This document shows, piece by piece, positions 43,226 to 52,138 of a stretch of 64,000 bases of DNA. The number at the start of each line of letters is the position of its first letter. Position 1 is the stretch's first letter. Source of the stretch: an uncultured Granulosicoccaceae bacterium. GTDB lineage: Bacteria; Pseudomonadota; Gammaproteobacteria; Granulosicoccales; Granulosicoccaceae. The stretch lies in assembly GCA_938035125.1 (NCBI GenBank), contig CALHNS010000009.1, positions 88,565 to 152,564 on the forward strand, in the 5' to 3' direction. The position numbers were made by a program, and so were the translations under genes. The notes below the pieces were generated by a model. It searched no databases, was not told the origin of the DNA, and saw only the letters and a program-made list of their open reading frames with translations.

Positions 43226-45112
43226 ATGGATATAGCCAGCCAATTTCCGCTGCTAAGCCAGATCGACAACCCAGCAGATTTACGCAAACTGGAGATTGGC
43301 GAACTGCCTGAAGTGAGCAAAGAACTGCGCCAATTCTTAATAGAATCGGTAGCGCGTACCGGTGGGCATTTTGGCTCTAGCCTTGGCACCATCGAACTAA
43401 CCGTCGCTTTGCATTATGTTTTCAACACCCCTTACGACAAACTCGTATGGGATGTAGGCCATCAAACCTACGGTCATAAAATTTTAACGGGCCGCAAAAA
43501 TCGTATGAACACCATGCGAATGGCCGATGGCTTAGCCCCGTTTCCAAAACGCGAAGAAAGTGAATACGATACGTTTGGTGTTGGCCATTCCAGCACTTCG
43601 GTTAGCGCGGCATTGGGTATGGCCATTGCCGCCCAGCAAGAAGCCAAGATCAATCCTGGCATTGCAACGCGAAAAGCCATTGCTGTTATTGGTGATGGCG
43701 CGCTCACCGCAGGCTTAGCTTATGAAGCATTGAATCACGCTGGCGGATTAAGAACCGACATGTTGGTTGTGTTAAACGATAACGATATGTCTATCTCACC
43801 TAATGTGGGTGCGATGAATCGTTATCTTGCACGTTTACTTACTGGGCCTATCGTTTCAGGGGCACGTGAAGGCAGTAAAAAAGTGTTGAGTAAAACCCCA
43901 CCGCTGTTTGAATTTGCCAAACGCACAGAAGAACAAGTAAAAGGCATGGTCGTTCCATCGTCCATGTTTGAAGAATTGGGGTTTAACTATTACGGCCCAG
44001 TTGATGGGCATGATGTTGAAGGTTTAGTAGCCGTCATGCAAAACATGAAAAACTTATCTGGCCCCTTGTTTTTGCATGTGGTAACCAAAAAAGGATACGG
44101 CTATAAGTTTGCTGAAGAAGATCCACTAGCGTTGCATGCAGTTACCCCTTTTGATCCTGCAACCGGCAAAAGCTTAAAACAAGGGAGTGGCAGTAATCGC
44201 CCCACCTACACCAAAGTATTTGGAAATTGGTTGTGCGACATGGCTGAAAACGATAAGCGCATCGTGGGGATAACGCCTGCCATGCGTGAAGGTTCTGGCA
44301 TGGTGGAATTTGAACAGCGTTTCCCTGATCGTTATTTTGATGTGGGAATTGCTGAACAACATGCGGTAACGCTTGCCGCAGGCCTAGCTTGTGGTGGCCA
44401 AAAACCCGTAGTAGCCATTTATTCCACTTTCCTGCAACGCGCATACGATCAATTAATCCACGACGTTGCTGTGCAAAATCTACCGGTTGTGTTTGCTATC
44501 GATCGTGCAGGTTTAGTTGGCCCAGACGGGCCCACACACGCAGGAGCTTATGATTTTAGTTTCCTTCGCTGCATTCCTAATATGACCATCATGGCACCGG
44601 CAGATGAAAATGAATGTCGCCAGATGTTGTACACAGCAACGTGTATGGATTCACCATCCTCGGTTCGATACCCTCGTGGCCATGGCCCAGGTGTTGACGT
44701 TGATATGGAAATGACAGAACTTCCCATTGGCAAAGCTGAGCTGCGTCGCACAGGAACTGGCACAGCCCTTTTAGCATTCGGCTCTATGGTTGATGTTGCG
44801 ATGGAAGTGGGCGAGGCGCTGAACATGACAGTGGTTAATATGCGTTTTGTTAAACCACTAGATAATAACTTGTTAGATGAACTCGTTAAAACGCACAAGC
44901 GTTTTATAACGATAGAAGAGAACGCTATTGCCGGTGGCGCAGGCGCAGGTATTGTTGAATACATCGCCGGTGAGCATTGCAGCTTTCCCGTATCCATTAT
45001 TGGGTTAACCGATGATTACATAGAGCACGGATCACGGGAAGAATTGTTGGCTCGGGCTGGGTTGGATTTGGCTGGGGTTACTGATCAGGTTCAGCAGGTT
45101 TTGGCTCAATAG
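43226..45112 (+). CDS. dxs: 1-deoxy-D-xylulose-5-phosphate synthase
   Basis: Thiamine-diphosphate enzyme joining pyruvate and glyceraldehyde 3-phosphate, the entry to the MEP isoprenoid pathway. The ATG at 43226, 7 bases after the ispA stop, gives 628 aa. Motifs: [36 protein letters not shown], the TPP-Mg site [18 protein letters not shown] with [12 protein letters not shown], and the catalytic Glu in [19 protein letters not shown]. Followed by a repeat-rich gap. Confidence 0.97.
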   Translation: MDIASQFPLLSQIDNPADLRKLEIGELPEVSKELRQFLIESVARTGGHFGSSLGTIELTVALHYVFNTPYDKLVWDVGHQTYGHKILTGRKNRMNTMRMADGLAPFPKREESEYDTFGVGHSSTSVSAALGMAIAAQQEAKINPGIATRKAIAVIGDGALTAGLAYEALNHAGGLRTDMLVVLNDNDMSISPNVGAMNRYLARLLTGPIVSGAREGSKKVLSKTPPLFEFAKRTEEQVKGMVVPSSMFEELGFNYYGPVDGHDVEGLVAVMQNMKNLSGPLFLHVVTKKGYGYKFAEEDPLALHAVTPFDPATGKSLKQGSGSNRPTYTKVFGNWLCDMAENDKRIVGITPAMREGSGMVEFEQRFPDRYFDVGIAEQHAVTLAAGLACGGQKPVVAIYSTFLQRAYDQLIHDVAVQNLPVVFAIDRAGLVGPDGPTHAGAYDFSFLRCIPNMTIMAPADENECRQMLYTATCMDSPSSVRYPRGHGPGVDVDMEMTELPIGKAELRRTGTGTALLAFGSMVDVAMEVGEALNMTVVNMRFVKPLDNNLLDELVKTHKRFITIEENAIAGGAGAGIVEYIAGEHCSFPVSIIGLTDDYIEHGSREELLARAGLDLAGVTDQVQQVLAQ

Positions 45113-45145
45113 GCTGACATTGCAGCCGGCATCGTCGTTGGGGCC

Positions 45146-45222
45146 GACACATAGCGCAATGCAATTCCAAAACTGGGGTGCTGTGAACCCGTCCATGGGG
45201 GCTTCGCAGCCGCATCCTTGCG
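45146..45222 (+). repeat. truncated copy of the 116-bp inverted-repeat element
   Basis: Begins GACACATAGCGCAATGCA and follows the full element at 45229-45344 closely through the ATGGGGGCTTCGCAGCCGCATCC block. It stops before the right terminal repeat, at the point where the next full copy begins. Both copies are preceded by GGGCC. Confidence 0.85.
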
Positions 45223-45228
45223 CGGGCC

Positions 45229-45344
45229 GACACTTAGTGCAATGCAAATCCAAAACTGGGGCGCCGTGAACCCATCCATGGGGGCTTCGCAGCCGCATCC
45301 TTGCGGCTGAGACCCAGTTTTGGATTTGCATTGCGCTAAGTGTC
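45229..45344 (+). repeat. 116-bp element with 32-bp terminal inverted repeats (left of ovoA)
   Basis: Left end GACACTTAGTGCAATGCAAA... (45229-45260) and right end ...TTTGCATTGCGCTAAGTGTC (45313-45344) are inverted repeats with one mismatch in 32. The 52-base core holds two smaller hairpins, GCCGCA/TGCGGC and CCCAT/ATGGG. There is no room for a transposase gene. A second 116-bp copy lies in opposite orientation beyond ovoA. It is MITE-like or a long palindromic intergenic repeat. Confidence 0.9.
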
Positions 45345-45553
45345 TGGTTTTTTGTGTTGGAGGTGTATTCGAAAAATATTTTGCTTGATTAAAGCTATTG
45401 GGTAGTTGGCCCTTGATAGCAAAAATACGTGTTTTTGTTTTCATGCTTTTGTGAAATTAGCGAAGGTTTTTTCATCGCTGTTATTTATGAACTTAACGCT
45501 TTTATGGATATCTGATTTTTTTCCAAAAAATAAAGATTCTTGCAAAAGCAAAA
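45345..45553. other. AT-rich upstream region of ovoA
   Basis: No gene is seen. The region becomes strongly AT-rich toward ovoA and must hold its promoter. I see no clear -35/-10 pair and no purine-rich ribosome binding site before the ATG (only AAAGCAAAA). Confidence 0.5.
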
Positions 45554-47743
45554 ATGAACAACACTTCGACACCTAGCAATTCTGTTAATGAAGATTCACA
45601 AGAGTTAAAAAACAAGAATATTAAGAATGCGCCTGCGGCGTTAGTTACTAAAACGACTCTGCTTGATGGTAGTGATGCAGAATTAAAACGCGAAGAAATT
45701 TTGCACTATTTCCATCAAACTTTTTCATTGTATGAGAGTTTGTTCGAATGTCTTTCAAGCGATGAATCTTATTACCAACGGGCTAGCCCTCTCCGTCATC
45801 CCTTAATTTTCTATTATGGCCACACGGCAGTTTTCTTTGTTAACAAGCTGAACGTAGCCAATTTGATTGATCATCGAATTGATGCCGATTTGGAGTCGTC
45901 TCTGGCTATTGGTGTTGACGAGATGTCTTGGGATGATTTAAACGATAAAAGTTACGACTGGCCTTCGCCTGCAACTGTGAAGGCATATCGTGATAAGACA
46001 CGTGAGTTAGTGGATAACTTTATTCGCATTTGCGATATTACGTTGCCCATCCAATGGGATGATCCTTTATGGATCGTAATGATGGGCATAGAACATGAGC
46101 GTATTCATCTTGAGACTTCATCTGTTCTTATTCGAGAACTGCCGCTGGCGTATGTTCAACCGAACAAACTATGGGGCAATATTTGCCAGACTACCGGCAA
46201 AGCGCCAACAAACGAGCTCTTGTCAGTAGAAGGTGGCTCAGTGGTTATTGGCAAGTCAAAAGATGACCCACTGTATGGGTGGGATTTGGAATACGGCAAA
46301 CAAACCCATCAAGTGGACGACTTTAAAGCCAGTAAATACTTAGTCAGTAATGCCGAATATAAAGAATTTATGGATGCGGGTGGTTACACCACGCAACGTT
46401 ACTGGACTGAAGAAGGTTGGGGGTGGGTGCAATACCGAAAAGCCACCATGCCGGTATTCTGGCAACGCGATGGCGAACAGTATAAGTATCGCACCATGCT
46501 AGAAGAAATTGATATGCCGTGGGATTGGCCAGTAGATTTAACCTACTTAGAATCAAAGGCATTTTGTGAATGGAAATCTGAGGTCACGGGTAAATCCATT
46601 CGTTTACCATCCGAGGCGGAGTGGTATCACTTACGAAAATTAGTGGATACCGACCAACCCTTTTGGAACAATGCACCTGGCAACATAAATTTAGAATACG
46701 ACATGTCGTCTTGTCCGGTGAATAGACATGAATGCAAAGGCGGCTTTTTTGACATCATTGGTAACGTATGGCAATGGACAGAATCACCTATTGATGCGCT
46801 GGCTGGCTACGAAGTGCACCCAGCTTATGATGACTTTTCTACACCCACTTTCGATGGTAAACACAACATTATCAAAGGAGGTTGTTGGATCTCTACGGGT
46901 AATTACGCCATTAAAGATTCTCGCTATGCCTTCAGACGTCATTTTTATCAACATTCAGGCATGCGCTACGTTGAAGCCAACCCCTTACCCGAGATCAAAA
47001 TGAATCTTTATGAAATGGACGACATGGTGTCGCAGTACATTGAATTTCACTATGGCGAAGAATATTTTAATGTTCCCAATTTCCCAGTGGCTTGCATTCA
47101 ACACAGTATGAATGCTGCAAAAGGTGGGGCAACGGGCAAAGCGTTAGACTTAGGCTGTGCTACAGGCCGATCTAGCTTTGAATTGGCCAAACACTTTGAT
47201 CATGTCGATGCGTTAGATTTTTCAGCTCGCCTTATTCAAGCCCCTACCGAACTACAAAGCTCAGGCCTGCAGCGATACGCGATTCAAGATGAAGGCGACA
47301 TTGTCTCCTTTAAAGAAATATCGCTAGCCCAATTCGGGTATGAAGATGTGAAAAACAAAGTCAATTTCATGCAAGGCGATGCGTGCAACTTACCTGAAAA
47401 ATTTAACGGTTACGATCTTGTATTCGCTGGCAATCTCATCGACAGACTGTACGACCCAAAGCAATTTCTGGAACTGATTAAGGGGCGTATTAATCCTGGT
47501 GGCTTTTTGGTAATTACATCCCCATACACTTGGCTGGAGTCTTTTACAGAGAAAGACAAATGGCTAGGTGGTTTTAAAGCCAATACGGGGGAAAACTTTA
47601 CTACCCTAGAGGGTATTGGGCAGGCATTGCTGCCTGAATTTGAGCAACATCAAAAGCCCATTGATGTGCCATTTGTAATTCGAGAAACTCGCCGCAAGCA
47701 TCAACATACGGTGGCGGAGTTATCGGTTTGGCGAAAGGTTTAA
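45554..47743 (+). CDS. ovoA: ovothiol synthase OvoA (5-histidylcysteine sulfoxide synthase with methyltransferase domain)
   Basis: Non-haem iron enzyme that joins cysteine and histidine with oxygen to give 5-histidylcysteine sulfoxide, here fused to the SAM methyltransferase that N-methylates 5-thiohistidine to ovothiol A. The 729 aa contain a DinB_2-like iron domain (about 50-205), an FGE-sulfatase-like domain (about 225-480, GGSVVIGKSKDDPLYGWDLE, NVWQWTESP, RHFYQHSGMRYVEA) and a methyltransferase domain (about 520-729, LDLGCATGRSS). The iron ligands are His90 (YYGHTAVFF) and the HxxxHxE at His181/His185. The three-domain layout separates it from ergothioneine EgtB, which lacks the methyltransferase. 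It is a single gene flanked by inverted repeat elements. The partner lyase OvoB is not in the window. Confidence 0.95.
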   Translation: MNNTSTPSNSVNEDSQELKNKNIKNAPAALVTKTTLLDGSDAELKREEILHYFHQTFSLYESLFECLSSDESYYQRASPLRHPLIFYYGHTAVFFVNKLNVANLIDHRIDADLESSLAIGVDEMSWDDLNDKSYDWPSPATVKAYRDKTRELVDNFIRICDITLPIQWDDPLWIVMMGIEHERIHLETSSVLIRELPLAYVQPNKLWGNICQTTGKAPTNELLSVEGGSVVIGKSKDDPLYGWDLEYGKQTHQVDDFKASKYLVSNAEYKEFMDAGGYTTQRYWTEEGWGWVQYRKATMPVFWQRDGEQYKYRTMLEEIDMPWDWPVDLTYLESKAFCEWKSEVTGKSIRLPSEAEWYHLRKLVDTDQPFWNNAPGNINLEYDMSSCPVNRHECKGGFFDIIGNVWQWTESPIDALAGYEVHPAYDDFSTPTFDGKHNIIKGGCWISTGNYAIKDSRYAFRRHFYQHSGMRYVEANPLPEIKMNLYEMDDMVSQYIEFHYGEEYFNVPNFPVACIQHSMNAAKGGATGKALDLGCATGRSSFELAKHFDHVDALDFSARLIQAPTELQSSGLQRYAIQDEGDIVSFKEISLAQFGYEDVKNKVNFMQGDACNLPEKFNGYDLVFAGNLIDRLYDPKQFLELIKGRINPGGFLVITSPYTWLESFTEKDKWLGGFKANTGENFTTLEGIGQALLPEFEQHQKPIDVPFVIRETRRKHQHTVAELSVWRKV

Positions 47744-47760
47744 TAAACACCTTTAATGCT

Positions 47761-47792
47761 GGGGCCGAAACTTAGCGCGATGCAAATACTTA
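47761..47792. repeat. solo end fragment of the 116-bp element
   Basis: GGGGCCGAAACTTAGCGCGA and the following TGCAAAT resemble GGGGCC plus the left terminal repeat of the element, followed 32 bases later by another GGGGCCGAAAC that opens the full copy at 47799. Confidence 0.7.
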
Positions 47793-47798
47793 GGGGCC

Positions 47799-47914
47799 GA
47801 AACTTAACGTGAGTCTAATCCAAGACTGGGTCTCAGCCGCAAGGATGCGGCTGCGAAGCCCCCATGGATGGGTTCATGGCGCCCCAGTTTTGGATTTGAC
47901 TCGCGTTAAGTGTC
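47799..47914 (-). repeat. 116-bp element with terminal inverted repeats (right of ovoA, inverted)
   Basis: Same length as the copy at 45229-45344. The 52-base core (47831-47882) is the reverse complement of the left copy's core with one difference in 52. The terminal repeats (47799-47830 and 47883-47914) share AAGTGTC-type tips and CAAAACTGGG-type inner ends with the left copy but have diverged in between (ACTCGCG against GCATTGCG). Confidence 0.9.
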
Positions 47915-47948
47915 TGAGTGTTAGAGAGCTTGGGCTTGAACGGGAGGT

Positions 47949-49697
47949 TTACCGCCCTAGTGCTACTCCTTCGCGCCTTGGGTCGGCTCCACCCATCAGC
48001 TTTCCATCATCAATAATAATGGCGTGCAAGCCTGAGGTTAGGCTTCGAAGGTTTACTTCATAACCGATGGCTTCTAACTCGGCTTGCAAGCTTTCAGAGC
48101 CGGTGCCTTCTTCTAAATCATAAGTACCGAACCGATTAACGGCATGAGGCATGCTGAGTGCATCTTGTGCGTTCATACCCCAATCTAGATGGGCGATGAT
48201 GGCTTGTGCTACGTAACCAATGATACGGCTACCACCAGGTGAACCTACCACCATATAAGGCTTACCGTCTTTCATCACAATGGTGGGTGCCATGGAGGAT
48301 CGCGGGCGTTTACCGGGTTCAACTCGGTTTGCGATGGGTATGCCTTCTTTATGGGTGGCGAATGAGAAATCGGTTAATTCGTTGTTTAACAGAAAACCTC
48401 CGCTCATTAAACGCGAACCAAAACCATTTTCTATGGTGGTGGTGATCGATACCGCATTGCCATCGGCATCAACAATAGAAAAATGGCTTGTGGATTTAAA
48501 TTCAATACTTTCATCATCAGCCAGAAGCATAGCGTGATCCCATTCAGGAGAACCCGCGGCCACTTCTTCAAGTGCTTTATCACCTTCTAATAATGCTGCT
48601 CGTTCAGCTAAGTAAGACTTCGCTACTAAACCTTCTGTCGGCATGGGCACAAAATCACTGTCGGCCATGTAACGCCCACGATCGGCAAACGCTAACCGCG
48701 AGGCATCACCAATTAAACGCCAGCTTTCAACAGACGTTGGCCCCAATGCTTTTAAATCATACGAATTTAGTGTTCCAAGAATTTGCCCAACCGTTAAGGC
48801 GCCAGAGGAAGGTGGACCCATACCGCACACATCATGCTCACGGTAGTTTACGCACACGGGCTCTCGCTCTTTAATGTTGTAGTTGGCCAGATCGGCCATG
48901 GCCAAAACGCCTGGATTACCAGCGCTTTGCACTTTATCGACTATGCCTTGTGCGATAGGTCCTGTATAAAAAGCATCGGCACCACCTTTTGCTACCTTCG
49001 TTAGTGTTTCAGCGTATTCAGGGTTTTTCAGTAGATAACCCACAGGATGCGGATTGCCATCATCACCGAAGAAATACGCTTTTGTATCTGGGTGAACGGA
49101 CAATCGTTCAATATCATTGCTAATTGATTCGTGCATACGAGCTGACACTTCAAACCCACTGTTTGCAAGATCAATAGCAGGTTGCACTAAAGCATCCCAG
49201 CTCATACTACCGTGCAACTTGTGCGTCTCGTACATTAATTTCAGCGTACCAGGCGTGCCCACTGATCGGCCACCCACAACAGCATCCCAAAATTTTAACT
49301 TCTCGCCATTGTCATCTTGAAATAACAACGGTGTCGCTGCCATCGGTGCGGTTTCACGACCATCGTATGTGGTCAAGGCCTTATCTTTAGCGTTGTAATA
49401 CACGAGAAAGGCGCCGCCACCTAATCCAGAAGACTGCGGTTCCACTAAACCTAAGATGAGCTGGGTTGCCACCATTGCATCTATAGCGTTACCCCCATTA
49501 GATAGAACACGAAGCCCGGCTTCAGCGGCATAAGGGTTGGCTGCAGCGACCATAAAGTTTTCTGCTACTACCATTGGCGCTGATGAAATACTTGTTGCGA
49601 TTTCAGGTGCAAAACCGTCTGCAACCTCTTGCGCGTTCGCACCCACTGAACAGATTAAAAGCGATCCAAGTGCTACGTTGCGTATCTTAAATGGCAT
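47949..49697 (-). CDS. ggt: gamma-glutamyltransferase
   Basis: Periplasmic enzyme that hydrolyses or transfers the gamma-glutamyl group of glutathione and related thiols. The 582-aa precursor (signal peptide ending near GANAQ) is cleaved autocatalytically before Thr403 in STSHFSIVD, the nucleophile of the small subunit. Other motifs: VLSNGGNAIDAMVATQ, GLGGGAFLVYY, GRETAP, FGSRLMSGGFLLNNE, SSMAPTIV and GSPGGSRII. AGGT lies 7 bases before the ATG. It converges on ovoA across a repeat element. As ovothiol and glutathione are both low-molecular thiols, the neighbourhood may be meaningful. Confidence 0.95.
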   Translation of the reverse strand: MPFKIRNVALGSLLICSVGANAQEVADGFAPEIATSISSAPMVVAENFMVAAANPYAAEAGLRVLSNGGNAIDAMVATQLILGLVEPQSSGLGGGAFLVYYNAKDKALTTYDGRETAPMAATPLLFQDDNGEKLKFWDAVVGGRSVGTPGTLKLMYETHKLHGSMSWDALVQPAIDLANSGFEVSARMHESISNDIERLSVHPDTKAYFFGDDGNPHPVGYLLKNPEYAETLTKVAKGGADAFYTGPIAQGIVDKVQSAGNPGVLAMADLANYNIKEREPVCVNYREHDVCGMGPPSSGALTVGQILGTLNSYDLKALGPTSVESWRLIGDASRLAFADRGRYMADSDFVPMPTEGLVAKSYLAERAALLEGDKALEEVAAGSPEWDHAMLLADDESIEFKSTSHFSIVDADGNAVSITTTIENGFGSRLMSGGFLLNNELTDFSFATHKEGIPIANRVEPGKRPRSSMAPTIVMKDGKPYMVVGSPGGSRIIGYVAQAIIAHLDWGMNAQDALSMPHAVNRFGTYDLEEGTGSESLQAELEAIGYEVNLRSLTSGLHAIIIDDGKLMGGADPRREGVALGR

Positions 49698-49768
49698 GTT
49701 TATACCTGCGTAAGGGTTCTTCGGAAGTCCTTAGTCAAACACATTCGCAGAATAAATGAAAGAACGGC

Positions 49769-50458
49769 TTAACCTGAAACGTATCGCTTGATTAATGTGG
49801 CCACGCTTTCAGCATTCAATACTGGTGGAAAAAATGTCTGAAGTTTGCCATCAGGACCCATCAAATAAAAATAAGACTGATGAGATACCACAGCACTTTC
49901 AGCTAGCTCAAAATCTAGTACGGAAGGTTTTTGTTTATAGGCTTTGTAAACCGGCTTCAATTCATCCAAAGTACCCGTTAGGCCTATCAAAGCCGCGTGA
50001 TAACCCGCTAGACTATTTTTCAAAACCTCAGGCGTATCGTTAGCAGGATCTACTGTTATCACTAGTGGGTTAATTTTTTCTAATGGTTTATCGATATCGT
50101 TTTCTAAAATGGTTAGTGCATCCGCAATGCGCTTTAACGATATAGAACACATGATTTGGCAATTGCTGTATCCGAAAAACACTAACATGTGTTTTCCAGC
50201 ATAAGTTTGATCGGTTACGGGTTGCCCTAAATGATTAGTTAGCGAGAACGGACCACCAATACTGGCTATTTCTGCTGGCAATACGTTATTGGTGGTAGCC
50301 ACTTCAACAGACACACCTGAATCGTCGTGGTTTTCACCATCGTGCGCATGAACAACATTCAATCCGTTGCCGATGAGAATGACCATGGCCGCTAACCACA
50401 GATTAAATTTAGATGAATATCGAACCATTCGCTTTAGTTTCAATTGAAGATACAACAA
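49769..50458 (-). CDS. SCO1/SenC family copper-binding thioredoxin-like protein
   Basis: Membrane-anchored periplasmic protein of the SCO family, which delivers copper to cytochrome oxidase or other cuproenzymes or acts in thiol redox. The 229-aa protein has an N-terminal hydrophobic anchor (about 20-40), a His/Asp-rich start of the mature part (HAHDGENHDD), the thioredoxin fold with GKHMLVFFGYSNCQIMC and the distant His in VVSHQSYFYLMGPDG. Two Cys three apart plus this His are the SCO copper ligands. The start could also be the ATG at 50428. It is the last of three leftward genes for exported proteins. Confidence 0.9.
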   Translation of the reverse strand: MLYLQLKLKRMVRYSSKFNLWLAAMVILIGNGLNVVHAHDGENHDDSGVSVEVATTNNVLPAEIASIGGPFSLTNHLGQPVTDQTYAGKHMLVFFGYSNCQIMCSISLKRIADALTILENDIDKPLEKINPLVITVDPANDTPEVLKNSLAGYHAALIGLTGTLDELKPVYKAYKQKPSVLDFELAESAVVSHQSYFYLMGPDGKLQTFFPPVLNAESVATLIKRYVSG

Positions 50459-50462
50459 CCGA

Positions 50463-51005
50463 TTATTGAAAATATTCTTGATCGGCTTCTACACCTAAAC
50501 CTAACCTGCCATCGCGCTCAAGTATGGTTTTCACTCTATCGTCATTGTCATACCACCGACTCGCCACAGACAAAGGCTGGCCAGTTCGTTCTGACCAAGC
50601 TTGCAAATAGCGAGTCGCTTTCAGCCATTTGCCTCCGGGCTGACGAACATTTTGCACTTGAAAAAACTTAACGCCTTGATGTTCGGTAAACAACCCGTTA
50701 ACTTCAACTGTTTCTGCACAAAACGGCCATAACTCATCCACAGCACCTGAGTAAAAATTAAGATTCTTTGCAGCTAATACGGTTCCAAATTCTTCAGTTT
50801 TTACGGCTAACTGCCGCTTGCCTTCACCGCAGTTATCGGCACAATTTCCGGTAAGCTCACACTGCACATCCACAACAGTACCTACAAATCCATTTTTCTC
50901 AGCATTGGTAACTGGCCAATTGTCGATCCCACCAGGACCAGCTGCACAACCTGTTAACCCAACGCACAACGCTGCCATAACTACATGCCATGTTTTCTTG
51001 ACCAT
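50463..51005 (-). CDS. uncharacterised cysteine-containing lipoprotein
   Basis: I do not recognise the family. From the ATG at 51005 the protein is 180 aa with a lipoprotein signal (MVKKTWHVVMAALCVGLTGC; lipobox LTGC near residue 21). The frame upstream to 51092 would bury the signal. The mature part has four further Cys, three of them close together in VQCELTGNCADNCGEG, and a later FCAETVEVNGLF. Alternating beta-type stretches suggest a small barrel (OB-like), in the style GxVVDVxC ... VEVNGLF ... FFQVQNV. It starts the pair with the SCO gene 4 bases downstream and is probably in the same transcript. A periplasmic metal or redox role is inferred from cysteines and neighbours only. Confidence 0.75.
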   Translation of the reverse strand: MVKKTWHVVMAALCVGLTGCAAGPGGIDNWPVTNAEKNGFVGTVVDVQCELTGNCADNCGEGKRQLAVKTEEFGTVLAAKNLNFYSGAVDELWPFCAETVEVNGLFTEHQGVKFFQVQNVRQPGGKWLKATRYLQAWSERTGQPLSVASRWYDNDDRVKTILERDGRLGLGVEADQEYFQ

Positions 51006-51147
51006 AACGTTTGCATAATTCACTGTACTGACTCCACTAACTAAAACGATATTTAGATGACGGCGGGATCGATTCAACCACGATTGGTTCAACCATTACC
51101 GGATCAATTTTGCGTGCGAACACAACGCTCTTTAACCTTTTCGAGCG

Positions 51148-51669
51148 CTACGGGCGAGCATCCCCAGGCACTATGCCGAATTTCTCGTGGGATAGATTCA
51201 CAATGCCATGGTCAGTAACCACTTCATCGATGTTTACGTAATTAAGCCCATCTAACTCAAACACCGTTCCTGTGATGGTGAGCTCTCTGCTTTGCAGATC
51301 AAGAACTTTATCATTAGCTACGCTGGTATCGTCGCCTTCAAAAGACAACACCATATACACTTTGTTGTCCTCCTTATTCAGCAAACCAACGGGAATACCC
51401 CCAGCGGCACACCAAACCGCGCATACGTGATGCGCTGTGCCAGTCACGGCTGCCGAAGAACCCATAATTTGCGAAACATAGCACCAAGTATCAATCATCT
51501 CACCTGTCATGGTGACTTTTTTGCCATCTATGGCTTGAACCTGAGTTGGCATAATGGCACTTAACAATACAGCCGCAGCGCCTACATAAACTGAAGATCG
51601 CGCTGAACGTGCTGAACGCATTAAATTGGCCAAAGCTTGTGTGAAGCCGTTAATTGATTTTATGTTCAT
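51148..51669 (-). CDS. uncharacterised secreted Cys/His protein
   Basis: Not a family I can name. The 173-aa protein has an N-terminal hydrophobic signal (about 27-46, cleavage near VQA-ID). The conserved-looking core GEMIDTWCYVSQIMGSSA, GTAHHVCAVWCAAGGIPVG has three Cys and two His in about 35 residues, a possible metal or haem site. It is followed by LTITGTVFELDGLNYVNIDEV. The GEMIDxWC ... ITGTV ... YVNI layout parallels the lipoprotein gene downstream (GTVVDVQC ... VNGLF ... FFQVQ), so the two may share an OB-like fold. First of three leftward genes ending in SCO1. Confidence 0.72.
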   Translation of the reverse strand: MNIKSINGFTQALANLMRSARSARSSVYVGAAAVLLSAIMPTQVQAIDGKKVTMTGEMIDTWCYVSQIMGSSAAVTGTAHHVCAVWCAAGGIPVGLLNKEDNKVYMVLSFEGDDTSVANDKVLDLQSRELTITGTVFELDGLNYVNIDEVVTDHGIVNLSHEKFGIVPGDARP

Positions 51670-51822
51670 TGAGATTATTCTATGTAAAGTGGTGTTTGCG
51701 CCTGATTTTCTCGTGGCACAAAAAATCTAACGTTAATCAAATAGTTATTGAAATTTATAACAACAAACTCTGCCACTGTAAAGGCGATATCAAAATCGTA
51801 TACTTTCTGGTGGCAGATTAAG

Positions 51823-52089
51823 TTATCGCAGCTGGCTGTCTTTACTTCCACGGCGGTTGTAACCTACGTTGGCTGATTGCTTAGCATCGGCAGTTTCTTG
51901 GCAAACGATGCACAATTGCACGCCAGGTACGGCATGCCTTCGCTTTTCAGGAATTTCTGCGTCGCACTCAATGCAATGGGTTAAGCTATCGCCTTGTGGC
52001 AATTGGTTGCGTATGCGACTTACGGCATCATTTAACGAATCATCGATTTGATCTTGCACTGCCCCATCTTTTGCAAATCCGCCAGCCAC
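51823..52089 (-). CDS. DksA/TraR-type zinc-finger protein (YbiI-like)
   Basis: Small C4 zinc-finger protein similar to E. coli YbiI. From a GTG at 52089, with GGGGAAA upstream, it is 88 aa, the same length as YbiI. Features: GGFAKDGAVQDQIDDSLNDAV, SLTHCIECDAEIPEKRRHAVPGVQLCIVCQE (four Cys, about 35-65). The frame extends to 52167 but overlaps the next gene. It lacks the long coiled coil of DksA, so direct RNA polymerase channel action is doubtful. Confidence 0.87.
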   Translation of the reverse strand: MAGGFAKDGAVQDQIDDSLNDAVSRIRNQLPQGDSLTHCIECDAEIPEKRRHAVPGVQLCIVCQETADAKQSANVGYNRRGSKDSQLR

Positions 52090-52138
52090 TGCATTTTCCC
52101 CAAATAAAAACGTTGTTGCCATTGCCATTAAAACCAGC

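Noticed and set aside
45032..45444. Leftward reading frames of about 100 residues over the repeat region
   Set aside because: They are translations of the palindromic repeat element (the same peptide appears from the copy at 47809-48063) and have no protein family character.
45229..47914. Integron cassette with attC sites around ovoA
   Set aside because: The elements are in opposite orientation and lack the RYYYAAC/GTTRRRY core sites of attC, and no integrase is present.
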